From Chryseosolibacter sp035628595 (lineage in GTDB: Bacteria; Bacteroidota; Bacteroidia; Cytophagales; Cyclobacteriaceae): a stretch of 64,000 nt of DNA. Made by a program: the position numbers and the translations under genes. A model generated the notes under the pieces. The model had not been told where the DNA came from, made no database searches, and saw only the letters and a program-made list of their open reading frames with translations. Below, piece by piece: positions 7,978-17,546 of the stretch. The stretch is from contig DASPJN010000031.1 in NCBI GenBank assembly GCA_035628595.1, positions 1-64,000 on the forward strand. The letters are read 5' to 3'. The stretch's first letter is position 1, and the number at the start of each line of letters is the position of its first letter.

Positions 7978-9933
7978 TCAAATATCTATGCGTGCGTATT
8001 TAGCATTTTTTTCGATGAAATCCCTGCGCGGAGCAACTTCGTCGCCCATCAGCATGGAGAACAGGTGATCTGCTTCTGCAGCCGACTCAATGCTGACCTG
8101 CTTGAGGGAACGTTTTGCAGGGTCCATGGTGGTGGTCCACAACTGTTCAGGATTCATCTCGCCAAGACCTTTGTAACGTTGGACGTTGACTGAATCCTCC
8201 TTACCCTGTCCGAGCTCAGCCACGATTACGGCGCGCTCCTCCTCTGTCCAGCAATATCTTTCTTCTTTCCCCTTCTTGACCAGGTAAAGTGGCGGTAACG
8301 CGATATACACGTATCCGTTCTCGATCAGGTCTTTCATGTACCGGAAAAAGAAAGTGAGAATCAGTGTGCGTATGTGACTGCCGTCAACATCGGCATCGGT
8401 CATGATGATTACTTTGTGATAACGAAGCTTCGTCATGTTAAGCGCCTTGTCGTCGTCGACAGTACCAAACGACACGCCCAACGCGGTGATCATATTCTTG
8501 ATTTCTTCGTTTTCGTAGATCTTATGTTCCTGTGCTTTTTCAACGTTAAGGATCTTTCCGCGCAGCGGAAGAATGGCCTGGAAATTTCTGTCACGTCCCT
8601 GCTTTGCCGATCCACCCGCCGAGTCACCCTCAACAAGATAAAGCTCACAGATCGATGGATCGGAACTTGAACAGTCAGCGAGTTTACCTGGCAAACCTGT
8701 TCCTGTCAACACGTTCTTACGTTGAACCATTTCACGTGCCTTGCGCGCAGCATGACGTGCCTGTGCGGCGAGAATGACTTTATTAACAATCATTTTCGCT
8801 TCACGCGGATGCTCTTCAAGGTAATGATTAAGCACTTCGCCAACAGCCTGGTCAACAGCGCCCATAGCGTCGGAGTTGCCGAGCTTGGTTTTCGTTTGCC
8901 CCTCGAACTGCGGTTCTGCAACCTTCACAGAAATGACGGCCGTCATACCTTCACGGAAATCGTCTCCGGAAATATCAATTTTAACTTTATCCAGCAATCC
9001 TGATTTGTCAGCGTAAGCTTTCAGGGTTCTCGTCAACGCCCTGCGGAAACCTGCGACGTGCGTCCCACCCTCATGCGTGTTGATGTTATTCACGTACGAT
9101 ACAAGGTTTTCACTGAATGAGGTGTTGTAGCTCAATGCAACCTGGATTGGAATCTCGCCGCGATCATTTTCAATATAGATCGGCTCGGGAATAAGCTTCT
9201 CACGTGTTGAGTCGATGTACTCGACGAATTCGCGCAAACCGCCTTCTGAAAGAAAGACATCTTTTCTCGTTTCGCCAGCTTCATCCTTTTCACGAAAGTC
9301 TTCGAGATTGATCCTGATACCGGGGTTCAAAAACGCAAGCTCGCGCAAGCGTGACGCCACGGTCTCGTAATTGTATTCGGAAACAGTAAATATCTGCTTG
9401 TCCGGTTTGAAGTGAACAGTTGTTCCTTTCTTATCCGATTCTCCAATGATCCGCACCGGGTACTGCGGATTTCCACGTTCATACTCCTGCTCGAAGATCT
9501 TTCCTTCGCGATGGATCGTTGCTTTGAGGTGCTCACTCAGCGCGTTTACGCATGATACACCAACACCGTGGAGTCCACCAGAAACCTTGTATGTGTTTTT
9601 ATCGAACTTGCCACCGGCATGAAGCACGGTTAATACGACTTCCAAGGCCGAACGCTTCTCTTTCTCGTGCATATCGGTTGGAATACCGCGGCCGTTATCC
9701 TCAACGGTTATCGAATTATCCTCATGGATCTTTACGTTGATCGTATCGCAGTAACCGGCAAGGGCCTCGTCAATCGAGTTGTCAACAACTTCCCAAATCA
9801 GGTGATGAAGACCCTTCGTTCCCACATCTCCGATATACATTGCTGGTCTTTTTCTTACGGCTTCCAGGCCTTCAAGAACCTGGATATTACTGGCTGAATA
9901 TTCGGCAGGAATTTTCCCTTTTACTTCACTCAT
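7978..9933 (-). CDS. gyrB: DNA gyrase subunit B
   Basis: A 651-residue type II topoisomerase ATPase/Toprim subunit that introduces negative supercoils together with GyrA. The GHKL ATPase motifs are visible: EVVDNSIDEALAGY, EDNGRGIPTD and GGLHGVGVSCVNALS. The Toprim motifs are LVEGDSAGGSAKQGRDR and MTDADVDGSHIRTL. The C-terminal segment RYKGLGEMNPEQLW is present. The length and the GRDRxFQAILPLRGKILNVEKA-type run point to GyrB rather than ParE. A -7-like TAATTTTG is present on this strand at 9960-9953, but no clear -33 box. The divergent neighbour is a leucine-rich repeat gene with its own strong promoter. Confidence 0.97.
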   Translation of the reverse strand: MSEVKGKIPAEYSASNIQVLEGLEAVRKRPAMYIGDVGTKGLHHLIWEVVDNSIDEALAGYCDTINVKIHEDNSITVEDNGRGIPTDMHEKEKRSALEVVLTVLHAGGKFDKNTYKVSGGLHGVGVSCVNALSEHLKATIHREGKIFEQEYERGNPQYPVRIIGESDKKGTTVHFKPDKQIFTVSEYNYETVASRLRELAFLNPGIRINLEDFREKDEAGETRKDVFLSEGGLREFVEYIDSTREKLIPEPIYIENDRGEIPIQVALSYNTSFSENLVSYVNNINTHEGGTHVAGFRRALTRTLKAYADKSGLLDKVKIDISGDDFREGMTAVISVKVAEPQFEGQTKTKLGNSDAMGAVDQAVGEVLNHYLEEHPREAKMIVNKVILAAQARHAARKAREMVQRKNVLTGTGLPGKLADCSSSDPSICELYLVEGDSAGGSAKQGRDRNFQAILPLRGKILNVEKAQEHKIYENEEIKNMITALGVSFGTVDDDKALNMTKLRYHKVIIMTDADVDGSHIRTLILTFFFRYMKDLIENGYVYIALPPLYLVKKGKEERYCWTEEERAVIVAELGQGKEDSVNVQRYKGLGEMNPEQLWTTTMDPAKRSLKQVSIESAAEADHLFSMLMGDEVAPRRDFIEKNAKYARIDI

Positions 9934-10010
9934 TTTTGGATTTTAAAACCGTCAAAATTAAGTCTTTTTGCTTCGCTATAGTCACCTTTTCCTTTAAAAA
10001 ATCACAATAT

Positions 10011-10024
10011 TTTGGACGTCCAAA
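10011..10024. promoter_or_regulatory. Perfect 14-bp palindrome between gyrB and LRR gene
   Basis: TTTGGACGTCCAAA is a perfect inverted repeat with no spacer. It lies in the 145-bp divergent intergenic region, about 19 bp upstream of the -33 box of the rightward promoter and about 80 bp upstream of gyrB. The placement suits an operator for either gene. No regulator is identifiable. Confidence 0.45.
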
Positions 10025-10042
10025 TACATCAACAAAACAGCG

Positions 10043-10073
10043 TTGGAAATCATCAACTAAACATTTAGTTTTG
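10043..10073 (+). promoter_or_regulatory. Strong Bacteroidota promoter; likely leaderless mRNA
   Basis: TTG (10043-10045), a 20-bp spacer, then TAGTTTTG (10066-10073) exactly fit the TTG-N17-23-TAnnTTTG consensus. The ATG of the next gene is at 10079, only six bases after the -7 box, so transcription would start at or next to the start codon. Confidence 0.7.
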
Positions 10074-10078
10074 AGGCT

Positions 10079-11488
10079 ATGTGCAACATATTTCACCGCA
10101 TCATTTTGTTGTTTGCTTTCGGATGCTTCGCCAGTTCCGGCTGGGCACAATTTTCAACAGACCGCGCGACCCGCACACCGATTTTCAGATCCGCAGCTGA
10201 TTCAATCAGCTTTTCCAGGACGCGCGCGCGTATTGACTCCCTCAAACAATACCGCGAAATTCCGCAGCATTATTGGGATAGTCTTAACGCTAAATTTGAT
10301 GAACTTTATAAGACGGCAATCCTTGATTACCGGATCAGCTACGTTCCTGATCTCCGCCTGCCTAACCTGGACAGTATCACTGGCGACTTTCACGAGATCA
10401 CCGCAGTGAGCATCAGCGGGCCTAAGAAACGCCTACCCGAATCGTTGTTTAAATGCACCAATGTCACAATGGTTGAGCTGGTCAATACATCCATTAAAAG
10501 ACTACCACGGAAGCTCCAGCAACTGAAGAATCTTGAAATACTCGAGATCTATCACAATGAATCGGGTGGACACCTTCGCTTGAGGCAAAACAAAACGGTA
10601 AAACAACTGGTTATCAGCTCAAAAACGCCAGAACAACTTCCGCGCCGATACAGTGCTTTTGCTTCACTCGAACATCTCGATCTCTCACAGAATAATCTTA
10701 CGCATTTTCCCAATGGCGCACGAAAAAATAAACGCTTAAAAGAGCTGACGTTAAAGAACAATCGTTTGACTCTTGAGGGGAAGATTAAGTATCACCCGCA
10801 CGTGGAGAAGCTTTCACTTCAATACAATAACATCGAACGGGTGCCCGCAAGTATCGCCAACTTTCCAAATCTCATCCGCCTGTCTTTAAACTATAACAAA
10901 ATTACGGATGTCGATACAGCCATTGTGCAACTCCAGAAGCTGGAAGCGTTGTCTTTTTACAAGAATAATTTATCACGGATACCGACCCCGTTGTACTACC
11001 TCTCATCGCTGAAGGGAATTGACCTATTCTACAATGAAATTGAAAGCCTGGATTCAACGCTTTCATATTGGAAGAATCTTGAAGTGTTGTACCTCAATCA
11101 CAACAAGCTAATTTTTCTTCCTCAAAATATCGATAAACTTTCCCGGTTGGATGCCTTGTTTCTCGCTCACAACCGGATCGATCGCCTGCCTCTTTCGATT
11201 GGAAATCTGCGAAAGCTGAAAGTATTGAAAGTCAGTCACAATTACCTTCGAACTTTACCTCCATCGCTGCTGGATTTGTCGGACATGGAAGACCTGGACA
11301 TTGCAAGCAATTATCTGTCAGATATTGACCCCCGGTATTTTGACTTTAAGCAATTCAAAATATTCTCACTCGGAAATAATCCCTGGTCAACGGAAACGAA
11401 GCGTATACTACTTACAAAGGTTCCGGAATTGCGGAAACGAAATGTCTTCGTGCACGTGCTTGGTGAAAATGAATCGCTTGATGATTAG
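10079..11488 (+). CDS. Secreted leucine-rich repeat protein
   Basis: A 469-residue protein with a signal peptide (HRIILLFAFGCFASSGWAQ). From about residue 105 to the end it has some 14 leucine-rich repeats of about 23 residues, of the type LxxLxLxxNxLxxLPxxIxxL, for example LDLSQNNLTHFP and LEVLYLNHNKLIFLP. The N-terminal 100 residues are not recognisable. LRR proteins form curved binding surfaces. This one lacks a sorting tag or anchor, so periplasmic or outer-membrane-associated protein binding is all that can be inferred. The ATG at 10079 is fixed by the signal peptide and by the promoter immediately upstream. The neighbours give no functional hint. Confidence 0.85.
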   Translation: MCNIFHRIILLFAFGCFASSGWAQFSTDRATRTPIFRSAADSISFSRTRARIDSLKQYREIPQHYWDSLNAKFDELYKTAILDYRISYVPDLRLPNLDSITGDFHEITAVSISGPKKRLPESLFKCTNVTMVELVNTSIKRLPRKLQQLKNLEILEIYHNESGGHLRLRQNKTVKQLVISSKTPEQLPRRYSAFASLEHLDLSQNNLTHFPNGARKNKRLKELTLKNNRLTLEGKIKYHPHVEKLSLQYNNIERVPASIANFPNLIRLSLNYNKITDVDTAIVQLQKLEALSFYKNNLSRIPTPLYYLSSLKGIDLFYNEIESLDSTLSYWKNLEVLYLNHNKLIFLPQNIDKLSRLDALFLAHNRIDRLPLSIGNLRKLKVLKVSHNYLRTLPPSLLDLSDMEDLDIASNYLSDIDPRYFDFKQFKIFSLGNNPWSTETKRILLTKVPELRKRNVFVHVLGENESLDD

Positions 11489-11489
11489 T

Positions 11490-11855
11490 CTAGTACTGAC
11501 CGCTTCTTAGCATAACAAGGGTGCATCCGTGAACAACTTCGACACCTTGATCTGATGCCATTTGCTCGAACGTATCGTTTTCAGTGCCCGGATTGAAGAT
11601 GATTCTTTTTGGTTTAAGACTCAGCATGTAATCGTACCATTCGGGTTGCCGTTGCGGGCCAATGTATAGCGTAATCGTGTCAACGTCGCCGACATCAGGT
11701 TTTTCGTAAATATCCTGGATGTGGGTTCCGAATAACTCACCCTTTTTGATCCCGATAGGAACAATTTCGTGGTTGTAACTGGTAAGCATGCTTGCAGCAA
11801 TGTAAGCGTACCGTGATCTGTCTGTTGTCGCCCCGATGATAACCGTCTTTTTCAC
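11490..11855 (-). CDS. CoA-binding domain protein (YccU/COG1832-like)
   Basis: About 121 residues of a small Rossmann-type CoA-binding protein. It starts KKTVIIGATTDRSRYAYIAA, matching the family opening MKKTLVIGAS, and has a GIKKGELFGTHI loop and the C-terminal GVEVVHGCTLVML. The frame extends upstream to an ATG at 11912. The extra 19 residues are unlike the family, so a GTG start at 11855 is preferred. Members bind CoA; their cellular role is unknown. Its 3' end almost touches the convergent LRR gene, and its 5' end is divergent to the M61 peptidase. Confidence 0.8.
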   Translation of the reverse strand: MKKTVIIGATTDRSRYAYIAASMLTSYNHEIVPIGIKKGELFGTHIQDIYEKPDVGDVDTITLYIGPQRQPEWYDYMLSLKPKRIIFNPGTENDTFEQMASDQGVEVVHGCTLVMLRSGQY

Positions 11856-11940
11856 TTCAAAAGGAATTATGTCCAATAAAAAAACCTTCCAATAGAACGA
11901 ACAAAATAACATTAACTTCGTTCCAAACTAAAATTACTTT

Positions 11941-13893
11941 ATGCGATTCTACTTTCTGCTGGTCATCGTGTTTACAATAACACTCCCTTCGGCCAGCCAG
12001 TCAAAAAAAACCAATGCTTATCAATATACAGTCGATCTCACAAAAGTGGTGAACGACCGTGTGTATGTGGAACTGAAGCCACCGGCCGTCACATCTTCAG
12101 AAATCACTTTTTATATGCCGAAGATCGTACCGGGCACATACGCCATCGCCGACTACGGCCGATATGTTGAGGATATCACAGCCGTTGACAAAAAAGGAAA
12201 TAAGCTTCCTGTGGAAAAAGTTGAAGCCAATACATGGAAAATAAAAGACGCAAAGAAGCTCGCAAAGATCAGCTACTGGGTTAACGACTCGTGGGACACC
12301 GAAGTCGCCGGCCCGGATATTTTCTGGCCTGCCGGAACCAACATCGAAGAAGGAAAGAATTTCGTGATCAATACGAGCGGATTCTTCGGGTACATCGAAG
12401 GACAAAAAGAAACCCCCTTTCAGTTCAACGTCGTCCGTTCGAAGGACCTGTACGGATCTACCGGACTTATCGCGACTGAAACAGGTGCGCCCCCATCTTC
12501 CATTAAACTTGAAAAAACTCCCGAGAACCAAAACAAGGTGGTTGACATCTACAAAACATCTGACTATGACGAGTTGGTTGATTCTCCCTTGATGTACAGC
12601 AAGCCGGATACAGCAATAATTAAAGTGGCGAATACAGAGGTACTGATCGGATCCTATTCTCCGAACAATAAAGTAACGGCCAAAGAAATCGCTGCGAGCA
12701 TCCGTGAAGTGCTGCTCGCTCAGACCGAATACCTCGGCGGTAAACTACCGGTCGACAAATACGCGTTCATCTTTTACTTTACGGACCGGCCCATCATGAG
12801 CTACGGGGCGCTGGAGCACTCTTATTCTTCGATGTACTACATGCCTGAAATGACCATCGACCAGATGAATCAACAGCTACGCGATTTCGCGGCACACGAA
12901 TTCTTTCATATCGTTACGCCGCTGACGGTCCACTCAGAAGAGATTGATAACTTTGACTTCAACGACCCGAAGATGTCGAAACACTTGTGGATGTATGAAG
13001 GTGTGACCGAATACTTCGCAGGAAATGTACAGGTTCAATATGGCCTGATCTCTCCCGAGGAGTATATCGGCGTGCTGCAGGAAAAAATGATGACAGCCGA
13101 TCAGTTTATTGATGATGTTCCGTTCACAGAGATCAGCAAACAAACGCTGGATAAATATCACGATCAGTACTACAACGTTTATCAGAAAGGGGCGCTTATC
13201 GGATTATGTCTTGACATTAAGCTGCGCCAGCTTTCGGCTGGCAAATACGGTTTGCGAAATCTGATGCTCGACCTTTCAGCAAAGTACGGTAAGAACAAAG
13301 CATTTGATGATGAAGAATTATTCGACGTGATCACGGCAATGACTTATCCTGAGATTGGCGAATTCTTTAACAAATATGTGAAAGGCAGCGAGCCGCTTCC
13401 GTTAAAGGAAACATTTGCGGCCGTAGGCATTGAATACGTTGAGGAAGAAAAGTTCGAAGACTACAGCCTGGGTATCGGCAATGAAAATATCGGCGTGACA
13501 GAGATCGATGGCCAGGCGAAGCTACAGATCGCTCACGCCGAAAGAATGAACGACATGGCAAAAGCGCTGGAATTCCAGGAGGGAGATGTATTGATCAAAA
13601 TCAACCAGGATTCACTCCCTGAACTCGGACCAATGTTCGGAATGTTTATACAGTCGCACATTGCCAAGCTACCGACGTTGGATACATTATCATATAGCGT
13701 GCTGAGAACGGGTGATGACGGGAATCAAAAACTTGTTGAGCTGAAGGCACCGGTGAAAAAGATAGAAATGGTAAGAAAGCACAGTCTCTCCCCTATGGAA
13801 GACATAACGGAGGCGCAATACGCTTTGCGCGAATCCTGGCTGCGGGCGCCAGTGGCAACGGATCAGGAACAAAAACCGAAAGAGGATAAGTAA
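11941..13893 (+). CDS. M61 family metallopeptidase (glycyl aminopeptidase-like) with PDZ domain
   Basis: A 650-residue exported protein with a signal peptide (RFYFLLVIVFTITLPSASQ). The zinc site HEFFH is at residues 319-323, followed by LWMYEGVTEY (E353 the probable third ligand), as in M61 glycyl aminopeptidases. An N-terminal beta domain occupies about residues 25-190. A PDZ-like segment near 500-620 includes LEFQEGDVLIKINQDSLPEL. Members cleave N-terminal Gly or Ala from peptides. A periplasmic location is inferred from the signal peptide. TTACTTT abuts the ATG, so the leader is very short. A hairpin terminator follows directly. Confidence 0.92.
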   Translation: MRFYFLLVIVFTITLPSASQSKKTNAYQYTVDLTKVVNDRVYVELKPPAVTSSEITFYMPKIVPGTYAIADYGRYVEDITAVDKKGNKLPVEKVEANTWKIKDAKKLAKISYWVNDSWDTEVAGPDIFWPAGTNIEEGKNFVINTSGFFGYIEGQKETPFQFNVVRSKDLYGSTGLIATETGAPPSSIKLEKTPENQNKVVDIYKTSDYDELVDSPLMYSKPDTAIIKVANTEVLIGSYSPNNKVTAKEIAASIREVLLAQTEYLGGKLPVDKYAFIFYFTDRPIMSYGALEHSYSSMYYMPEMTIDQMNQQLRDFAAHEFFHIVTPLTVHSEEIDNFDFNDPKMSKHLWMYEGVTEYFAGNVQVQYGLISPEEYIGVLQEKMMTADQFIDDVPFTEISKQTLDKYHDQYYNVYQKGALIGLCLDIKLRQLSAGKYGLRNLMLDLSAKYGKNKAFDDEELFDVITAMTYPEIGEFFNKYVKGSEPLPLKETFAAVGIEYVEEEKFEDYSLGIGNENIGVTEIDGQAKLQIAHAERMNDMAKALEFQEGDVLIKINQDSLPELGPMFGMFIQSHIAKLPTLDTLSYSVLRTGDDGNQKLVELKAPVKKIEMVRKHSLSPMEDITEAQYALRESWLRAPVATDQEQKPKEDK

Positions 13894-13900
13894 TAAGCAA

Positions 13901-13935
13901 GGTTCGCTGCGTTTTGCGGCGAACCTATTTTTTTT
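13901..13935. terminator. Rho-independent terminator after the M61 gene
   Basis: GGTTCGC (13901-13907) pairs with GCGAACC (13919-13925) around an 11-nt centre and is followed by a run of T. It ends the rightward M61 transcript and overlaps the stop of the leftward flavoprotein gene. Confidence 0.85.
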
Positions 13936-15496
13936 TGAGCAGATTCACGACGGCTTCAGCACAGCGTTCACCATCCATCGCTGCCGACACGATTCCTCCC
14001 GCATATCCTGCCCCTTCTCCACACGGAAACAAATTTTTTATCTGGGGATGCTGCAGAGTCTCTTTATCACGCGGGATGCGTACCGGCGACGAAGTGCGGC
14101 TTTCAACACCAATGATTTGCGCATCATTCGTTAGGTATCCTTTCATCTTCCTTCCAAAATCCCGGAAGCCCTGTCGCAAGGCATCAACGAGATACGCTGG
14201 CAAAACTTCACGCATATCAGTGGATGAGAGACCCGGCTGATATGAAGTTTCGAGAAGAGTTGTTGAAACTTTATTGTCAATAAAGTCGACAAGGCGCTGT
14301 GCAGGCGCAACCTGCGTTCCTCCCGCCACCTCACATGCCTTTCGCTCAACAGAAGCCTGAAACTCCATAGCCGCGAGCGGTCCAAAATGCTCATTACCCT
14401 TAAAGTCGTCGGTCTCCACTGCAACTACGATTCCGGAGTTTGCAAATTTCGAATCCCGTCGCGACGGACTCATTCCATTGACGACAACTTCACCCGGAGC
14501 TGTTGCCGCCGGCACAATAAAACCTCCCGGACACATACAAAACGAAAACACACCACGCTGCTTACCATTCACACTCGCCTGATGAACGAGTGAATACGAC
14601 GACGCCGGCAGATAAGGTCCGCGATCAACAGGGCAATGGTACTGAATCTGATCAATCAGCGTTTGAGCATGTTCAACCCTTACGCCAAGCGCGAAGGGTT
14701 TTTGCTCAATGAGTATTTTGTTATCGTAAAGCAAATGAAAAATGTCCCGGGCGGAGTGGCCAGTCGCAAGTATTGTCGCGCGGCCTTCGATTTTGTCGCC
14801 CTGCTGTGTAACGACTCCTTTGATTTCATCGCCTGCGATTACCAGGTCGGTGACTCTGGTGTCGAAATGAATTTCGCCGCCTGCGTTTATGATGCTTTCA
14901 CGAAGCTCCGCCACAAGACGGGGTAATTTGTTTGTGCCAATATGTGGATGTGCATCATAAGCGATGTCGTGCTTTGCGCCATGTGCGATCATGATCTCAA
15001 GAATTCTGTTTATATCGCCACGTTTCTTGGATCGCGTGTACAGCTTTCCATCGGAGTAGGTGCCCGCACCACCTTCGCCAAAACAGTAATTCGAGTCGAC
15101 ATTTACAATGTGATCCTTGTTGATGGCCGCGAGATCCCTTCTCCTCGCCTGTACGTCTTTTCCGCGTTCAGCCACGATCGGCTTGTAGCCTAGTTCAATG
15201 AGACGGAGCGCGGCAAAAAGTCCGGCGGGTCCGCTGCCCACAACAACTACCCGGTCGCGGTCAGTTACATTCTGGTAATTCTTTTCAGGCGCTTTTTCAC
15301 TGAATGCCGACGCCTCGGTAACACTGCATTGAAACCGCACGACAACATTTCGTGATCGCGCATCGATGGATCGCTTCAACGGTGTTACTTGAATACTCCC
15401 GTCAGAAGGTAATTTCAATTTTTCATAGAGAACCGCCGGAAAACGAGACTCGTCAAAAGCCTCTTGCGGAGAAAGTGTAAGCTCAACAATTTTCAT
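13925..15496 (-). CDS. FAD-dependent dehydrogenase (COG2509 family)
   Basis: A 523-residue flavoprotein. The dinucleotide-binding GSGPAGLFAALRLIE is near residue 87, followed by VAERGKDVQARRRD and the family-specific NYCFGEGGAGTYSDGKLYT. The second FAD contact near the C-terminus is PCGEGAGYAGGIVSAAMDG. The first 80 residues form a small alpha/beta domain that precedes the FAD domain in this family. The substrate is unknown. Members are widespread, soluble and often called uncharacterised FAD-dependent dehydrogenases. The gene is monocistronic, convergent with the M61 peptidase. Confidence 0.9.
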   Translation of the reverse strand: MKIVELTLSPQEAFDESRFPAVLYEKLKLPSDGSIQVTPLKRSIDARSRNVVVRFQCSVTEASAFSEKAPEKNYQNVTDRDRVVVVGSGPAGLFAALRLIELGYKPIVAERGKDVQARRRDLAAINKDHIVNVDSNYCFGEGGAGTYSDGKLYTRSKKRGDINRILEIMIAHGAKHDIAYDAHPHIGTNKLPRLVAELRESIINAGGEIHFDTRVTDLVIAGDEIKGVVTQQGDKIEGRATILATGHSARDIFHLLYDNKILIEQKPFALGVRVEHAQTLIDQIQYHCPVDRGPYLPASSYSLVHQASVNGKQRGVFSFCMCPGGFIVPAATAPGEVVVNGMSPSRRDSKFANSGIVVAVETDDFKGNEHFGPLAAMEFQASVERKACEVAGGTQVAPAQRLVDFIDNKVSTTLLETSYQPGLSSTDMREVLPAYLVDALRQGFRDFGRKMKGYLTNDAQIIGVESRTSSPVRIPRDKETLQHPQIKNLFPCGEGAGYAGGIVSAAMDGERCAEAVVNLLKKK

Positions 15497-15577
15497 AGAT
15501 CTGAAAGGTATTTATCCTTTTATGATTCTGAACAAACTGGTTATGAACAAAGATAGTAATGAAACTGATCGGCAACC

Positions 15578-17371
15578 TTATCGGAATGAGAAAACCCGTC
15601 CGAAATTAAACCCGAAGTTAAAGCCAGTGGAAACAGTCGATTGGTTTACATTCTCAAAATATGATTGGTGATTTGCATCCACATCGAAAACACGGAACCC
15701 CAGGTTGGCGGAAATAAACACGTCGATGGTGAAGCCTTCACCATTATTTTTTTTCATAAGGCGATACCCAAGTATTGGCCCATACTCCACCCGTTGCTCG
15801 GATGCGCCAAACGTGTAAACATCCATGGCTCCGGGCGCGATCGGCTCGTTGATGAAATGTGCGTGATTTGTAAACCGCAGTTCGTGCCCGAAGTACCACA
15901 AGTCAGATTTGACCTGGTTGTAAAACTTCTGCTTCATGGCAATTGAATAGCCACGCCTGTAACGTTCACCTGCCGGAATATTACCGTCAGCGGTGAAGAA
16001 CGGATCGCGTAGGCCCGTGAATTCAAATTCATGTCCTAAACGTTCCTGGAAATAAAACTCAACACTGACAGGAAGCTTCCCAGTAAACGTAAGCACCGGG
16101 TTAGTGGCGAGTATCACACCGCGAAATTCATTAAACCGTGCGTCGAAGTAAGTCATCTTCCGACGTGTGCTCGAACCTTTTCCTGATGACGAATTCTCTG
16201 CGAGGGATGTAATCTCGTCCGAGAGTTTTTTGTCATCGTAGAACGGTCGATAATATCCGGAAAGATTGCCATCGTTCTCATAAATTTCCCATGTACCTGT
16301 CTTCGTGTCGCCATCGATAGCTCCCTTCGTTTGAAGACCTCCGTTTTTGTAATAGCCAAAATACGTACCCTTGCCATTGCTGTATTCACACTCGCCTTCT
16401 TTCACGCCGTCTTCGTAGAAGTACTCCCATTTTCCTTCCTTCTTGTCTTGAATAATTTTTCCTTTCACCTTAAGCTTTCCACTCGCATAATACTCGCGAT
16501 ACTCACCAACACCTTTTTCGTATGTGATCTCGCTTTTTACCTTTCCGTCTGGCGAATACGTTTTCCAATAACCGGATTTTTGTCCGGCAGAAGAGTATGC
16601 TGACGTCCCTGACAACTGCCCGTTGTCGAAATAATATTCCCAGTCTCCTACCGGGATATCATTCTCATATCTTCCCCGCGACGCCGTTTTACCTGTCGAA
16701 TGATAGTCGATCCATTCGCCATTCTTTTTTCCATTCGCATATTCACCCTCTGAGTAAATGGTTCCATCTTCTGCAAAGAAACGCCAGTGGCCTACATTCC
16801 TTTGTCCCACACGCGGCCCTTCCGATAGCACTTTTCCAGAGTGGTAGAATTCTGTAAACGTTCCGTGATCATCGATGTAGTCGATCTCACCTTTCAGCAC
16901 CCCGTCTTCGAAATATGATTTCCATAGTCCGCTTCGTTTGTTGTTCTTGTACTCGCCGATGTCCTTGACCTGGCCATTTTCATAGTAGCTCTTCCACTCA
17001 CCTTCGCGGTTCTTCCCGTTGATATAACCATCCATACTCTTCTGGCCGCTTTCATAGAAGTATTCCCACAAACCATAGTTGGCATTGTGCCGAAGAATAC
17101 CACGCATTTTCAGATTGCCGGTTTCATAAAAGAACTCCCATACCCCGGTCGTTTCGTTGTTGGTGAACTGCCCCTTTGATTCTACGTTGCCGTTTAGGAA
17201 ATAAGAGATGTATCGTCCGTGAAGGATATTCCGGATCGTGTCTTTTACTACGTAGACCTCTTTTAGATTTTTCTTCTCACGGTCGTGATAGGTCTGACGT
17301 GTAAAACCCTGGCCGAGCAAATTCAGCGAAAGCAAGCACAGTATCAGCGTTGGTAGACCTATTCTTTTCAC
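15578..17371 (-). CDS. MORN/YwqK-repeat protein with C-terminal beta-rich domain
   Basis: A 597-residue exported protein. A GTG at 17371 gives a compact signal peptide (KRIGLPTLILCLLSLNLLGQG); an in-frame ATG at 17416 would add 15 residues before it. About residues 40-380 hold some 14 repeats of roughly 23 residues, of the MORN-variant type (GEWxxYYENGQVKxxGxYKNGKRxG). Residues about 400-597 are beta-rich, with alternating aromatic strands ending FGFNFGRVFSF; a terminal F is typical of outer-membrane barrels. MORN-like repeats bind lipid or protein. Annotations that call such proteins YwqK antitoxins rest only on the repeat, and no toxin is adjacent. The function is unknown. Confidence 0.75.
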   Translation of the reverse strand: MKRIGLPTLILCLLSLNLLGQGFTRQTYHDREKKNLKEVYVVKDTIRNILHGRYISYFLNGNVESKGQFTNNETTGVWEFFYETGNLKMRGILRHNANYGLWEYFYESGQKSMDGYINGKNREGEWKSYYENGQVKDIGEYKNNKRSGLWKSYFEDGVLKGEIDYIDDHGTFTEFYHSGKVLSEGPRVGQRNVGHWRFFAEDGTIYSEGEYANGKKNGEWIDYHSTGKTASRGRYENDIPVGDWEYYFDNGQLSGTSAYSSAGQKSGYWKTYSPDGKVKSEITYEKGVGEYREYYASGKLKVKGKIIQDKKEGKWEYFYEDGVKEGECEYSNGKGTYFGYYKNGGLQTKGAIDGDTKTGTWEIYENDGNLSGYYRPFYDDKKLSDEITSLAENSSSGKGSSTRRKMTYFDARFNEFRGVILATNPVLTFTGKLPVSVEFYFQERLGHEFEFTGLRDPFFTADGNIPAGERYRRGYSIAMKQKFYNQVKSDLWYFGHELRFTNHAHFINEPIAPGAMDVYTFGASEQRVEYGPILGYRLMKKNNGEGFTIDVFISANLGFRVFDVDANHQSYFENVNQSTVSTGFNFGFNFGRVFSFR

Positions 17372-17546
17372 CAGCAGGTAGTTGGTATTTTGTAAAGTTA
17401 CCAAAAATCTGGTCAATGCAGGAGGTCAATCCCAACAGGGAATCCTGGTCTTCATCGCTTTAATCTTCGAAGATCGAAATCGTTAACCTGCATTCTCAGA
17501 TCTCTTTTTGGCTAAGTAAAATTAATCCAAAGCAGAGACTAACTAT

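Noticed and set aside
15578..17371. YwqK-type antitoxin
   Set aside because: The repeat type is shared, but the protein is exported, very long, and has no toxin partner next to it.
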